Assembly: GCA_002255935.1 (NCBI GenBank)
Contig: NKIO01000011.1
Coordinates: forward strand, 12,327-67,871
DNA length: 55,545 nt
Reading direction: 5' to 3'
From: Comamonadaceae bacterium PBBC2
GTDB taxonomy: Bacteria > Pseudomonadota > Gammaproteobacteria > Burkholderiales > Burkholderiaceae_C
Part shown: piece after piece, positions 37,527-45,783 of the stretch
Numbering within the stretch: position 1 is the stretch's first letter
Layout: each line of letters opens with the position of its first letter
The notes under the pieces: generated by a model
Database searches by the model: none
Told to the model about the DNA's origin: nothing
What the model saw: only the letters and a program-made list of their open reading frames with translations
Position numbers and translations under genes: made by a program

Positions 37527-37635
37527 ACAAAAAAGATTAATTCAATACAAGGTCAAAGAAAACTTTTTTGAATATAAACGATATACAAATGCCTTTCAAT
37601 AGGTATTTAATAATCAATAAATACAATCAATCCAT

Positions 37636-37663
37636 GAAAAAAGCCGCGATGAACGCGGCTTTT
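37636..37663 (-). terminator. Intrinsic terminator of scoB
   Basis: On the minus strand AAAAGCCGCG / CGCGGCTTTT (stem of 10, short loop) is followed by TTTTTT. It lies 25 bases after the scoB stop. Confidence 0.88.
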
Positions 37664-37687
37664 ATGCAATCCGTTTAAAACAACAGA

Positions 37688-38329
37688 TCAGAATATCAAC
37701 TTCACACCGGTTTTGGACTGCAATGCTTCTGGGGTCACGCCCGGCGCCAGCTCAACCACTTTCAGGCCTGCGTCGGTCACGTCCATCACGGCCAAGTCGG
37801 TGATGATGCGGTCCACCACGCCCACGCCCGTCAAAGGCAGGGTGCAGCTGGGCAAAATTTTGAGGTCTTCGGTGCCGTCTTTCTTCTTGGCCACGTGTTC
37901 CATCAAGATGATCACGCGCTTGACGCCTGCGACCAGATCCATCGCGCCGCCCATGCCCTTGACCATCTTGCCGGGGATCATCCAGTTGGCCAGATCGCCC
38001 TTCTCGCTCACCTGCATCGCGCCCAGGATCGACAGGTTGATCTTGCCGCCGCGGATCATGGCAAACGACTGCTCGCTGCCAAAAATCGAGGAGCCCTTGA
38101 TGGTCGTCACGGTTTGCTTGCCCGCGTTGATCAGGTCGGCATCGACCTCGTCTTCGGTCGGGAAGGGGCCAATGCCCAGCATGCCGTTTTCGCTTTGCAG
38201 CCAGACTTCTTTGTCTGCGGGCACAAAGTTCGCCACCAGCGTGGGGATGCCGATGCCCAGGTTCACATAGAAACCGTCTTCCAGTTCGTGGGCCGCGCGG
38301 GCGGCCATTTGGTCTTGACTCCAGCTCAT
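37688..38329 (-). CDS. scoB: 3-oxoacid CoA-transferase subunit B
   Basis: Beta subunit of succinyl-CoA:3-ketoacid (acetoacetate) CoA-transferase, 213 residues. The catalytic Glu lies in [17 protein letters not shown], the family signature of the B subunit. [18 protein letters not shown] opens the CoA-binding fold. With scoA it activates acetoacetate or other 3-oxoacids with CoA from succinyl-CoA, feeding ketone-body or PHB breakdown. Its start is one base after the scoA stop region, so translation is coupled. Confidence 0.95.
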   Translation of the reverse strand: MSWSQDQMAARAAHELEDGFYVNLGIGIPTLVANFVPADKEVWLQSENGMLGIGPFPTEDEVDADLINAGKQTVTTIKGSSIFGSEQSFAMIRGGKINLSILGAMQVSEKGDLANWMIPGKMVKGMGGAMDLVAGVKRVIILMEHVAKKKDGTEDLKILPSCTLPLTGVGVVDRIITDLAVMDVTDAGLKVVELAPGVTPEALQSKTGVKLIF

Positions 38330-38330
38330 A

Positions 38331-39038
38331 TCAGACTCCTGCTTTCTCAGTGATCGTGCGTTTTTCGATGCGCTTTTCGGGGCTCGTGTTCAACACGATG
38401 CGGTGCACATAAATGCCAGGCAGGTGCACGCTGTCGGGGTGCATCTCGCCGGTTTCGACGATCTCCTCGACCTCGACCACGCAGATCTTGCCGGCCATGG
38501 CCACAGCGGGGTTGAAGTTGCGCGAGGTGTAGCGAAACTGCAAATTGCCGGACTTGTCGGCGCGGTGCGCTTTGACCAGCGACACATCGGGCACCAAAGA
38601 GCGTTCCATCACATAGGTCTCGCCGTCGAACTCGCGCAGCTCTTTGCCCTCGGCCACCAAGGTGCCCACGCCGGTCTTGGTGAAAAAGGCCGGGATGCCC
38701 GCACCGCCGGCACGCAGCTTCTCGGCCAGCGTGCCTTGGGGGGTGAATTCCAAGGCCAGCTCGCCCGCCAAATACTGGCGCTCGAACTCTTTGTTCTCGC
38801 CCACATAGGACGAAATCATCTTCTTGATCTGACGCGTCTGCAGCAAGAGGCCCAGACCGAAGTCGTCCACGCCCGCGTTGTTGGAAATCGCGGTCAGGTT
38901 TTGCACACCGCTGTCGCGCAGCGCTGCGATCAGGGCTTCGGGGATGCCGCACAGGCCGAAACCGCCGACACCGATGAGTTGACCGTCAGCGACGATGCCC
39001 TTCAAGGCCTCGGCTGCGGAAGGAAAAATCTTGTTCAC
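38331..39038 (-). CDS. scoA: 3-oxoacid CoA-transferase subunit A
   Basis: Alpha subunit of the same CoA-transferase, 235 residues. The typical glycine-rich [20 protein letters not shown] near the N-terminus and [15 protein letters not shown] follow the family. The C-terminal half carries [20 protein letters not shown]. It is the first gene of the scoA-scoB operon, divergent from a PAS-LuxR regulator with an inverted repeat in the 78-base interval. Confidence 0.95.
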   Translation of the reverse strand: MNKIFPSAAEALKGIVADGQLIGVGGFGLCGIPEALIAALRDSGVQNLTAISNNAGVDDFGLGLLLQTRQIKKMISSYVGENKEFERQYLAGELALEFTPQGTLAEKLRAGGAGIPAFFTKTGVGTLVAEGKELREFDGETYVMERSLVPDVSLVKAHRADKSGNLQFRYTSRNFNPAVAMAGKICVVEVEEIVETGEMHPDSVHLPGIYVHRIVLNTSPEKRIEKRTITEKAGV

Positions 39039-39073
39039 ACCAAACTCCAGACAGTGGATGAAAACGCTACGAT

Positions 39074-39095
39074 ACTACGTATTCAGATACGTAGT
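39074..39095. promoter_or_regulatory. Inverted repeat between scoA and the PAS-LuxR gene
   Basis: ACTACGTAT and ATACGTAGT are perfect 9-bp arms around TCAG, each holding a TACGTA core. It lies 36 bases before the scoA start and 21 bases before the regulator start, well placed as its operator. Confidence 0.65.
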
Positions 39096-39116
39096 TTTTC
39101 GTAATGGTGAGCCCTG

Positions 39117-39686
39117 ATGCCCGCAACCGTCCACGACATCGATTACCGGCTGGCCTTTGACTTGGCCCCCATCGGCATGGTGCTTTCGCGCAACCGCACC
39201 ATGGTCGACTGCAACCAGCGCGTGTGCGAAATGTTTGGCGTGCCCCGCGAACAACTGATCGGCCAGACTTTCCAACTGCTTTACCCCAGCGCCGACGAGT
39301 ACGAACGCACCGGCCAGCGCATCACGCCGATCCTGAACGCCAAGGGCGTCTACGCCGACGACCGGGTGATGAAACGCGTGGATGGCCGTTTCAAAGGCGA
39401 AACCTTCTGGTGCCACGTGACCGGCCGGGCGCTCAACCGCGACGCGCCACACGAGGCGGGCATTTGGACATTTGAAGACCTGTCGGCCCGCAAACCCGTG
39501 AGAGCCGAACTCACCGCCCGCGAACGTGAAGTCGCCGCCCATTTGATGGATGGCCTGACCAGCAAGGAAATTGGCAAAGCCTTGGGCATCAGCCACCGCA
39601 CCGTCGAGATTTACCGTGTCAAACTCATGCGCAAGTACCAAGCCTCAGGGGCGGCAGATTTGATTCAAAAACTGATGCGGGGCTGA
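39117..39686 (+). CDS. PAS domain-containing LuxR-type transcriptional regulator
   Basis: Regulator of 189 residues. A PAS sensor domain covers residues 10-120 (FDLAPIGMVLSRNRTMVDCN, QRVCEMFGVPREQLIG). A GerE/LuxR helix-turn-helix covers 128-189 (LTAREREVAAHLMDGLTSKE, IGKALGISHRTVEIYRVKLM). There is no receiver domain, so it senses directly through PAS, perhaps a redox or small-molecule signal. Its divergence from scoA-scoB suggests it controls ketoacid CoA-transferase expression. Confidence 0.9.
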   Translation: MPATVHDIDYRLAFDLAPIGMVLSRNRTMVDCNQRVCEMFGVPREQLIGQTFQLLYPSADEYERTGQRITPILNAKGVYADDRVMKRVDGRFKGETFWCHVTGRALNRDAPHEAGIWTFEDLSARKPVRAELTAREREVAAHLMDGLTSKEIGKALGISHRTVEIYRVKLMRKYQASGAADLIQKLMRG

Positions 39687-39744
39687 AGCGCTGGATTCAT
39701 GGACAACTCGAACGTTTTGAGTCCTTGTTGACCAACAAGCACCG

Positions 39745-39774
39745 TTGTAGGTCGGCGGCTTCAGCCCCGACAAG
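39745..39774. repeat. Single REP-like palindrome of a second family
   Basis: TTGTAGGTCGGCGGCTTCAG followed by CCCCGACAAG forms an imperfect palindrome (GTCGG-GGCT/AGCC-CCGAC). It lies in the 110 bases between two convergent gene ends, a typical REP location. It shares only the GTAGG head with the copies at 19.7 kb. Confidence 0.5.
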
Positions 39775-39796
39775 GGGACTGATGAAAAAATGCCGG

Positions 39797-42127
39797 TCAC
39801 GCCAAGTCTGAACGCCCAGCAGCCACGCGCCGCAAATGCTGCGACACCCCGCCAAACTGCTGCTCGATCACCGTGAGTCGCTTGAAGCCGTGGCCCACGG
39901 CCAGCTCGTCAGTCATGCCCATGCCGCCGTGCAACTGCACCGCGCCCTGCCCCACCAAACGGGCGGCACGCAGCACCGTCACATGGGCCGATGACACCCG
40001 CTCGGTGCGGCGCTCGGGACTGTCGCCCAGCACATCGGCACAAGCACCCACCGCCGCAGCGGCTTGCACCAAGGCCATGTACATGTCGGCCATGCGGTGT
40101 TGCAAAGCTTGGAAGGCCGCCAGCGGCTGCCCAAACTGTTTGCGCTGGCTGGTGTAGTTCAGCGTGTCGCGCATCAAGGCCTGCATCACGCCAACAGCTT
40201 CGGCGCCTGCGGTCAGCGTGGCCGTGTCCCAGGCTTGCGAGAGCGCGGCCAGCGCATCACCTTGGCCGATGAGGGCTTGAACGGGCGTTTGGTCAAACGC
40301 CAGCTCTGCCGCCCAGGCGCCGTCGATCAAGCGAACATCACGCCGCAGCACGCCGCTGGCTGCGGGGTCGACCAAGCAGATGCGCAGCTGGCCCGCGTCG
40401 TCTCGAGCGCTCACCAGCCAGTGTGTGGCCCCGGTTGCGCCGCGCACCAAGGCTTTGCGCCCGCTGATGTGCCACTGGCCATTTGCGTTGTGCAAGCGGG
40501 TCTGCACCCGGCTCAAATCCGTGCGTCCTGCAGGCTCCAAGGCCGCCACGGCCAAGCGCACTTGGCCCTCGGCCAGACCTTGCAGCAGCGCATCGACCGC
40601 CGGGTCTCCCAGCGCCTGCAGCAAGTTGGCACCCAGCACGGCCGAGCTGCTGTAGGGCTCGGCCACCAAGGCGGCACCCAAGACCTGGCAGATCAGCAGC
40701 TGCTCGGGCAATCCACCACCCATGCCCCCCAAGTGTTCAGGCAGCGCTGCACCCAAAAGGCCCAGCTCGTGGGCCAAGCCTCGCCACAACGGCGAGATCG
40801 CCTCTGGCGTGGCGATCATGGGCGCCCGCTTGTCAAAAGGCAATTTGTCTTGCAGCCAGCCTTGCAGACTGGCCACGAGCATGGCCTGCGTCTCGTCCGG
40901 CTGGAGCACGGGCTCCACCACCTCGGCCCCCAAAACGTGGCGAGCAATCAGGTTGCGCTGCACTTCGTTGGTGCCGCCATAAATCGACGCAGCGCGGTCG
41001 TTCAGGTACGCCCGCGTCGCAAACACCGATTCTTCGGGCACAGGCAAAGCATGGGCAGCAGCCTCCTCGATGGTCAAGCTGCTGGCGCCATAGGGGCCTG
41101 CAATGTCCAGGCCCAGCTCGGTCAGGTGCTGCTTGAGCTCGGTGGCCAGCACCTTGCCCATGGACGGGGCAGTCGGCATCCAGCAAGGCTGCGTGCCACC
41201 GCCAATGCGCGCGGTCAACACCTGTTGTTCCCAGGCGTGCAAAGCGTCGATGCGGCACTGCGCGTTGGCCAAGGACAAGGCCATGTCTTCGTGCTCAGGG
41301 TCAGAGGTTCCAGATGCAAAGGCCTCCTGCAAGGACTCGCGCAAGCGTGCCAGACGGCCCCGCAAGAACGGCGCCGAAGAGCCGCCCCGCTCGTGCTCCA
41401 GCAAAAATTTGGCAATCGTCCAGCCCTGGTTTTCTTCGCCGATCAGGGCGTCAGCGGGCACGCGGGCTTCGTCAAAAAAGACCTGGTTGAATTCGTGGTC
41501 GCCCGAGATGCTGATGATCGGCCGGATCTGGATGCCCGGGTTGTTCAACTCGAACATCAAAAAGCTGATGCCTTGCTGCGGTTTGCCGCTGTTGTCGGTG
41601 CGCACCAGGCAAAACATGTGCGTGGCGCGGTGGGCGTGTGTGGTCCAGATTTTGGAGCCGTTGATGACCCACTCATTGCCCTCGCGGCGAGCCCGGCATT
41701 GCAGCGATGCGAGGTCAGAACCCGACCCCGGCTCGCTGTAGCCCTGACACCAGTAACTCACACCGTTGCGGATGTCCGCGAGCCAACGCTCTTTTTGAGC
41801 TCGCGTGCCAAACTTCACCAGCACGGGCGCGGCCATCACCAGCCCCAAGGGCGAGACTTTGGGCGCATTGGCCGAGGCCATTTCGCTGGCAAAAATGTCG
41901 TGTTGCTTTGGGGTCCAACCGCAGCCACCCCATTCGACTGGCCAGTGGGGCGCCGCCCAACCGCGCTTGGCCAGAACCCGCTGCCAAGGGATGCCGACCT
42001 CGTAATCCGAAAAAATACCCGAGGTGCGGTGCCCGCCCAAGCGGATCTCGTCGGTCAACTCGGCGGCCACAAAGGCGCGCACTTCGTCACGAAAAGCCAG
42101 TTCGTCGCTCGTCAATGAATCGGTCAT
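39797..42127 (-). CDS. Fused double acyl-CoA dehydrogenase
   Basis: A 776-residue protein made of two acyl-CoA dehydrogenase units joined head to tail. The first (about 1-395) has N-terminal helices, the flavin/substrate motif CQGYSEPGSGSDLASLQC, and SIYGGTNEVQRNLIARHVLG. The second (about 405-776) has LFLAVAALEPAGR-like beta-domain strands, TSQRKQFGQPLAAFQALQHR and AVQLHGGMGMTDELAVGHGF. Two-subunit relatives (FadE pairs in sterol side-chain and terpenoid degradation) are normally encoded by separate genes. One half of such pairs binds FAD weakly or not at all. The enzyme should pass electrons through ETF to the ETF:QO encoded 5 kb away. Confidence 0.88.
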   Translation of the reverse strand: MTDSLTSDELAFRDEVRAFVAAELTDEIRLGGHRTSGIFSDYEVGIPWQRVLAKRGWAAPHWPVEWGGCGWTPKQHDIFASEMASANAPKVSPLGLVMAAPVLVKFGTRAQKERWLADIRNGVSYWCQGYSEPGSGSDLASLQCRARREGNEWVINGSKIWTTHAHRATHMFCLVRTDNSGKPQQGISFLMFELNNPGIQIRPIISISGDHEFNQVFFDEARVPADALIGEENQGWTIAKFLLEHERGGSSAPFLRGRLARLRESLQEAFASGTSDPEHEDMALSLANAQCRIDALHAWEQQVLTARIGGGTQPCWMPTAPSMGKVLATELKQHLTELGLDIAGPYGASSLTIEEAAAHALPVPEESVFATRAYLNDRAASIYGGTNEVQRNLIARHVLGAEVVEPVLQPDETQAMLVASLQGWLQDKLPFDKRAPMIATPEAISPLWRGLAHELGLLGAALPEHLGGMGGGLPEQLLICQVLGAALVAEPYSSSAVLGANLLQALGDPAVDALLQGLAEGQVRLAVAALEPAGRTDLSRVQTRLHNANGQWHISGRKALVRGATGATHWLVSARDDAGQLRICLVDPAASGVLRRDVRLIDGAWAAELAFDQTPVQALIGQGDALAALSQAWDTATLTAGAEAVGVMQALMRDTLNYTSQRKQFGQPLAAFQALQHRMADMYMALVQAAAAVGACADVLGDSPERRTERVSSAHVTVLRAARLVGQGAVQLHGGMGMTDELAVGHGFKRLTVIEQQFGGVSQHLRRVAAGRSDLA

Positions 42128-42185
42128 GGTGGTCTCAGCTCAAAAAATAATCACATGGAAAGGCGTTTTGCGAGGCCATGGTTTT

Positions 42186-42259
42186 TGCAGGAGCCCGCCT
42201 TGCTGGCGATGGGGCGCATGCGGGCCGCTGGCTTTTCGCTTGCAGGGCAAGCGCCTACA
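42186..42259. repeat. REP-like inverted pair (BIME-like)
   Basis: TGCAGGAGCCCGCCTTGCTG then GCGAT (42186-42210) is followed 26 bases later by the reverse-oriented copy at about 42236-42259, which reads TGTAGGCGCTTGCCCTGCAA then GCGAA on the minus strand. This head-to-head pair resembles a bacterial interspersed mosaic element. It fills the gap between the nitroreductase stop and the acyl-CoA dehydrogenase start. Confidence 0.65.
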
Positions 42260-42287
42260 GGGAAATGCACCATGCCGGACCGACCGG

Positions 42288-42959
42288 TCAAAAACCCACA
42301 TAACGCACAAAGTCGGCCGCGTCCTCGCGCACCGACTTCACGCTGTTGGCCACAAAGTCTTCGTCCGGGTAGCCCATGGCGATGCAGATCATGATGTTCT
42401 GGTCATCCGGAATGCCCGCGTGCTCGCGCACCACGGCCGACTGCATGATGCCTTGGCCGTTGATGACGCTGCCCAGGCCACGCTCCCAAGCCGCCAACAC
42501 CAACGCATGCGACAAAGCACCCAGGTCAAACTGGCTGATGGCCGCAGGCTCGAGGTACTTGTCGTAGGTCAGCACCAGCGATACGGGCGCATCGAACTGC
42601 CGAAAGCCGCGCATGACCCAATCGGTGCGGCGTTCTTTGTCGTCGCGGGCGATGCCCATGGCATCGAACAGCTGAATCGCGATGTCGACCTGGCGCTTGC
42701 GGTGGACGCCCTCGTAGGCTTCCTTCATCGGGAAGTCACGCTTGGGCGGCACGCCCTTGAGCATGTTTTCGGTATTGCCCCGGCGAATGCGCTCAAGGGG
42801 CTCACCGGTGACCACATGCACATGCCAAGGCTGTGTGTTCATCGACGAAGGCGACCATTTGGCCACCTCGATGATCTCTTCGATCACCTCGCGGGGCACG
42901 GGTTTGGGGAGGTAGCCGCGAACGCTTTTTCGGGCTTTGATGAGTTCTGAAAATTCCAT
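42288..42959 (-). CDS. Nitroreductase family protein
   Basis: FMN-dependent nitroreductase-fold protein of 223 residues. The FMN-binding N-terminal motif is KARKSVRGYLPKPVPREVIE, then AKWSPSSMNTQPWHVHVVTG, and the C-terminal flavin segment is MICIAMGYPDEDFVANSV. Members reduce nitroaromatics, quinones or enones with NAD(P)H. Being downstream of a CMD-family gene and upstream of the acyl-CoA dehydrogenase on the same strand, it may act on an unsaturated acyl or aromatic intermediate, but that is inference. Confidence 0.92.
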   Translation of the reverse strand: MEFSELIKARKSVRGYLPKPVPREVIEEIIEVAKWSPSSMNTQPWHVHVVTGEPLERIRRGNTENMLKGVPPKRDFPMKEAYEGVHRKRQVDIAIQLFDAMGIARDDKERRTDWVMRGFRQFDAPVSLVLTYDKYLEPAAISQFDLGALSHALVLAAWERGLGSVINGQGIMQSAVVREHAGIPDDQNIMICIAMGYPDEDFVANSVKSVREDAADFVRYVGF

Positions 42960-43037
42960 GGTTTTGTCTCCTCAACCGAGAATCGGTGAAAAGACGCACC
43001 CCGTCAATGCGCGCTTGTTGCCTTGGTTACTCGGTCT

Positions 43038-43457
43038 TCAGCCTTGGGACTGGACCACCTCGGTGACCGATCGGAACGCGTCGATGGCCGCTGGAAAACC
43101 ACAGTACACGGTGGCATGCAACATGACTTCGCGCAGCTCTTCGGGCGTGGCACCGTTGTTGAGCGCCCCACGCACATGGCCCTTGAGCTCTTGTTGTTTG
43201 CCCAGGGCAGCGAGCATGGCCACGGTGATCAGGCTGCGGGTTTTCAGGTCCAAGCCGGGACGCTGCCAAACATTGCCCCAGGCATTGCGGGTGATGAACT
43301 CCTGCATGGGCATCGTGTAGTCGTTGGCGTTGCCAAAGGCGCGGTCCACAAATTCGGCCCCCATGACTTGGGTGCGGGTGTCAATACCCGCCTGAAATGC
43401 GGCATCGTCGGGACGTGCTTGGCGCGCTTGTTGAGAAGGTGTGGGTGTGTTGGACAT
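43038..43457 (-). CDS. Carboxymuconolactone decarboxylase (PcaC-like) family protein
   Basis: Small all-helical protein of 139 residues of the carboxymuconolactone decarboxylase family. DLKTRSLITVAMLAALGKQQ and LKGHVRGALNNGATPEELRE are the family core, with the conserved Glu and His; the active-site region ends LHATVYCGFPAAIDAF. It could be a true 4-carboxymuconolactone decarboxylase (PcaC) or a relative. No other protocatechuate pathway genes are near. AGGAG precedes the start, and it is divergent from another CMD-family gene. Confidence 0.88.
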   Translation of the reverse strand: MSNTPTPSQQARQARPDDAAFQAGIDTRTQVMGAEFVDRAFGNANDYTMPMQEFITRNAWGNVWQRPGLDLKTRSLITVAMLAALGKQQELKGHVRGALNNGATPEELREVMLHATVYCGFPAAIDAFRSVTEVVQSQG

Positions 43458-43514
43458 GACAGGCTCCTTTAAGTGTGTTGAGCATAATCAAATGCAACGC
43501 AACCTGGAGAAACC

Positions 43515-44111
43515 ATGAGCACACGCTACCCCGCCCCCGACATCAATGACTTGCCCGAAGACATCAAAGCCAAGGTGCTCGAAGTCCAGGAAAAAGCCGG
43601 GTTTGTGCCCAATGTGTTTCTGGCTTTTGCCCGTCGCCCGGCCGAGTGGCGCGCCTTTTTTGCCTACCACGATGCCCTGATGGTGCCCGAGTCCGTGGGG
43701 CGCGAGAGTGGCCTCACCAAGGGTGAGCGCGAGATGATCGTCACCACCACCAGCGCGGCCAACCACTGCTTGTATTGCGTGGTGGCCCACGGCGCGATTT
43801 TGCGCATTTATGAAAAGAAACCGCTGGTGGCCGATCAGGTGGCCATCAATCACCGCAAGGCCGACATCAGCCCACGCCAGCGCGCCATGCTGGACTTTGC
43901 GATGAAGGTTTGCCTGCACTCAGACCAAGTCGAAGAGGCCGACTTTGCTGCCTTGCATGCACACGGTTTCAACGACGAGGACATTTGGGACATCGCCGCG
44001 ATCACCGCCTTCTTTGGCCTGAGCAACCGCATGGCCAGTTTCAGCGGCATGATGCCCAACCCCGAGTTTTATCTGATGGGCCGCTTGCCCAAGGCCAAGC
44101 CTGCCGCTTGA
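43515..44111 (+). CDS. Peroxidase-related AhpD-like (carboxymuconolactone decarboxylase family) protein
   Basis: Protein of 198 residues of the uncharacterised peroxidase-related, AhpD-like group. The redox motif is the CxxC with following His in CLYCVVAHGAILRI, as in the AhpD family, after a conserved LTKGEREMIVTTTSAANH. The N-terminal KAGFVPNVFLAFARRP is typical of the subgroup. AhpD-type proteins reduce peroxides using the CxxC. Its 3' end overlaps the convergent TetR gene by 43 bases. A CATAAT -10 lies at 43483-43488. Confidence 0.88.
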   Translation: MSTRYPAPDINDLPEDIKAKVLEVQEKAGFVPNVFLAFARRPAEWRAFFAYHDALMVPESVGRESGLTKGEREMIVTTTSAANHCLYCVVAHGAILRIYEKKPLVADQVAINHRKADISPRQRAMLDFAMKVCLHSDQVEEADFAALHAHGFNDEDIWDIAAITAFFGLSNRMASFSGMMPNPEFYLMGRLPKAKPAA

Positions 44112-44770
44112 TGGGGCGGGGCCAACAAGGCCCACGCCATTTGCACCAATGCATCCTCCAGCGCCGCTCCGCCCAGCAAGGGCGACTTTTCCAGACTGGC
44201 ACTTCGCAAAGTGCCGATCACAGAACGGGTCAGCACAAACAAAACAGCGGCCGATGGCGGGGGCAATTGGGGGTGCTCGATGCGCTCCAAAAAGATGGCC
44301 AGCCGGTCCGAGACTTGGCGCACCACACTGGCGGTTTCTTGCGGTTGCTCGCTGGCCCAACCCAAGCGGATCAGGCTTGGGGTGAACCCTTTGCCACCGG
44401 CAAAACCTTTCAGCAAAATGCGAATCGCTTGCCGCAGCAGGTCTTTGGCATCCATTTGCGCCACATCGGCTCGGCCTTCGAGTGCCGCCAAATACGCCTC
44501 GAGTGCCTCCAGCACCAGACCCTGGCCTTTGGCGGCCATGGCCCGCACCAAGACCTCCTTGCTGGGAAAGTACTGGTACAGGGTGCCGATCGAAAACCCC
44601 GCCGCTGCCGCGACTTTGTTGGTGCTCAAACCGGCCTCGCCCTCCTTGTCCAAAATCTGAGCAGCGGCCTTGAACAAGGTCTGGATGGTTTGCTGAGAAC
44701 GCGCCTGCGTGGGCTGGCGACGCCCTGTTGGCGGGGCTGGTGGCATTTTGGGAGCAGGTGCTTTGGACAT
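44069..44770 (-). CDS. TetR/AcrR family transcriptional regulator
   Basis: TetR regulator of about 233 residues. A proline-rich leader precedes the helix-turn-helix (TIQTLFKAAAQILDKEGEAG, LSTNKVAAAAGFSIGTLYQY FPSKEVL with the TLYQYF recognition helix). The ligand domain is helical with little family signal. The frame is open to a TTG 63 bases upstream, but the ATG at 44770 is preferred. Its tail overlaps the converging AhpD-like gene. Three AATCTGARCA sites in the upstream region suggest it represses itself and the divergent metal-hydrolase gene. Confidence 0.88.
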   Translation of the reverse strand: MSKAPAPKMPPAPPTGRRQPTQARSQQTIQTLFKAAAQILDKEGEAGLSTNKVAAAAGFSIGTLYQYFPSKEVLVRAMAAKGQGLVLEALEAYLAALEGRADVAQMDAKDLLRQAIRILLKGFAGGKGFTPSLIRLGWASEQPQETASVVRQVSDRLAIFLERIEHPQLPPPSAAVLFVLTRSVIGTLRSASLEKSPLLGGAALEDALVQMAWALLAPPHQAAGLALGKRPIR

Positions 44771-44786
44771 TTGGGGGACACTTTCA

Positions 44787-44843
44787 AATCTGAGCAGTTC
44801 GCGAGTTGTCAGGCCCCAATTAAATCTGAACAATGCTCAGATT
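44787..44843. promoter_or_regulatory. TetR operator array (three AATCTGARCA sites)
   Basis: AATCTGAGCA at 44787-44796, AATCTGAACA at 44823-44832 and its inverse TGCTCAGATT at 44834-44843. The last two form a perfect inverted repeat (AATCTGA-N7-TCAGATT, 44823-44843). It lies between the TetR gene and the divergent diiron-protein gene. Confidence 0.65.
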
Positions 44844-44869
44844 CCGAATGTTTTTGAAAAGCAATCCGC

Positions 44870-45760
44870 ATGAACACCCCCACCACATTGCCCAGCCCCA
44901 CCGACTTGACCGTCCGCCGCCTGTCGGTGGATTTGTCCAAAGGCTTTTCACGCCACTGGAATGGCGGTGATGCTTTCATGACGGCTTATGCCAATGCCCT
45001 GTCCATGAGTTTCCCTGTGGGCGAGCAATCCTTCATTGACGCGGTGAAAAACGGCGCCAAGGCCCTGCCCGACACCCCCGAAAACGCCGACCTCAAAAGC
45101 GTGGCCAAAGGGTTCATCGGCCAAGAGGCGACGCACCGCCACCTGCACGGCTTGTACAACGCCCACCTTGAGAAACAAGGCTTGGTCAACCACTGGGGCC
45201 CACGCGCCGAGCGCCGCTTGAAAAAGGGCCGGGAGGAGTTCTTCAGCAAAAGTGCCAAGGGCTACCTGCATGAATTGGCGATCACCGCCGCCTTCGAGCA
45301 CTACACCTCTATTTTTGGCGACTTGACCTTGGAAAGCTTGGACCAACCCGGCGACTGGTTTGCAGGCGCCGAAGAACCCCTGAAAACCCTGTGGCGCTGG
45401 CATGCCGCCGAAGAGTCCGAGCACAAGTGCGTGGCTTTTGACTTGTACCAGCGTTTGGGCGGCAACCACAGCTGGCGCATGCGCTGGTTTTGGTACGTGA
45501 CGGTCCAGTTCAGCACCGACGTGATGCGCCAAACGGTCAACAACCTCTGGCATGACAAAACCTTGTTCAAACCCAGCACCTGGTGGTCGGCCAGCCAATT
45601 CCTGTTCGGTCGTCATGGCCTGGTCTGGCGCGTGGCCAAACCCGTTTGGGAATACACCCGCAAAGACTTTCACCCCATGCAGTTAGGCCACCCCACCCAA
45701 GCCACAGACTGGCTGGCCAGCCATGCCGACCAATGGACCGCCGTAAGCGCCAAAGCCTGA
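44870..45760 (+). CDS. Metal-dependent hydrolase family protein (PF10118-type, ferritin-like)
   Basis: Protein of 296 residues of the family annotated as predicted metal-dependent hydrolase. Its helices carry ExxH ligand sets like a ferritin-type diiron centre: FIGQEATHRHLHGLYNAHLE, LHELAITAAFEHYTSIFGD and WRWHAAEESEHKCVAFDLYQ. This suggests a diiron or dimetal site, possibly an oxygenase-like activity rather than hydrolysis. It is divergent from the TetR regulator and convergent with the thioesterase gene. The substrate is unknown. Confidence 0.88.
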   Translation: MNTPTTLPSPTDLTVRRLSVDLSKGFSRHWNGGDAFMTAYANALSMSFPVGEQSFIDAVKNGAKALPDTPENADLKSVAKGFIGQEATHRHLHGLYNAHLEKQGLVNHWGPRAERRLKKGREEFFSKSAKGYLHELAITAAFEHYTSIFGDLTLESLDQPGDWFAGAEEPLKTLWRWHAAEESEHKCVAFDLYQRLGGNHSWRMRWFWYVTVQFSTDVMRQTVNNLWHDKTLFKPSTWWSASQFLFGRHGLVWRVAKPVWEYTRKDFHPMQLGHPTQATDWLASHADQWTAVSAKA

Positions 45761-45783
45761 GGCGCCGCGCCTGAGCTGAGCGC

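Noticed and set aside
35656-37700. Integrated island at tRNA-Gly with flanking attachment repeats
   Set aside because: No second copy of the tRNA 3' end or an integrase gene was seen within 2 kb, so an island cannot be supported beyond the lone ParB-like gene.
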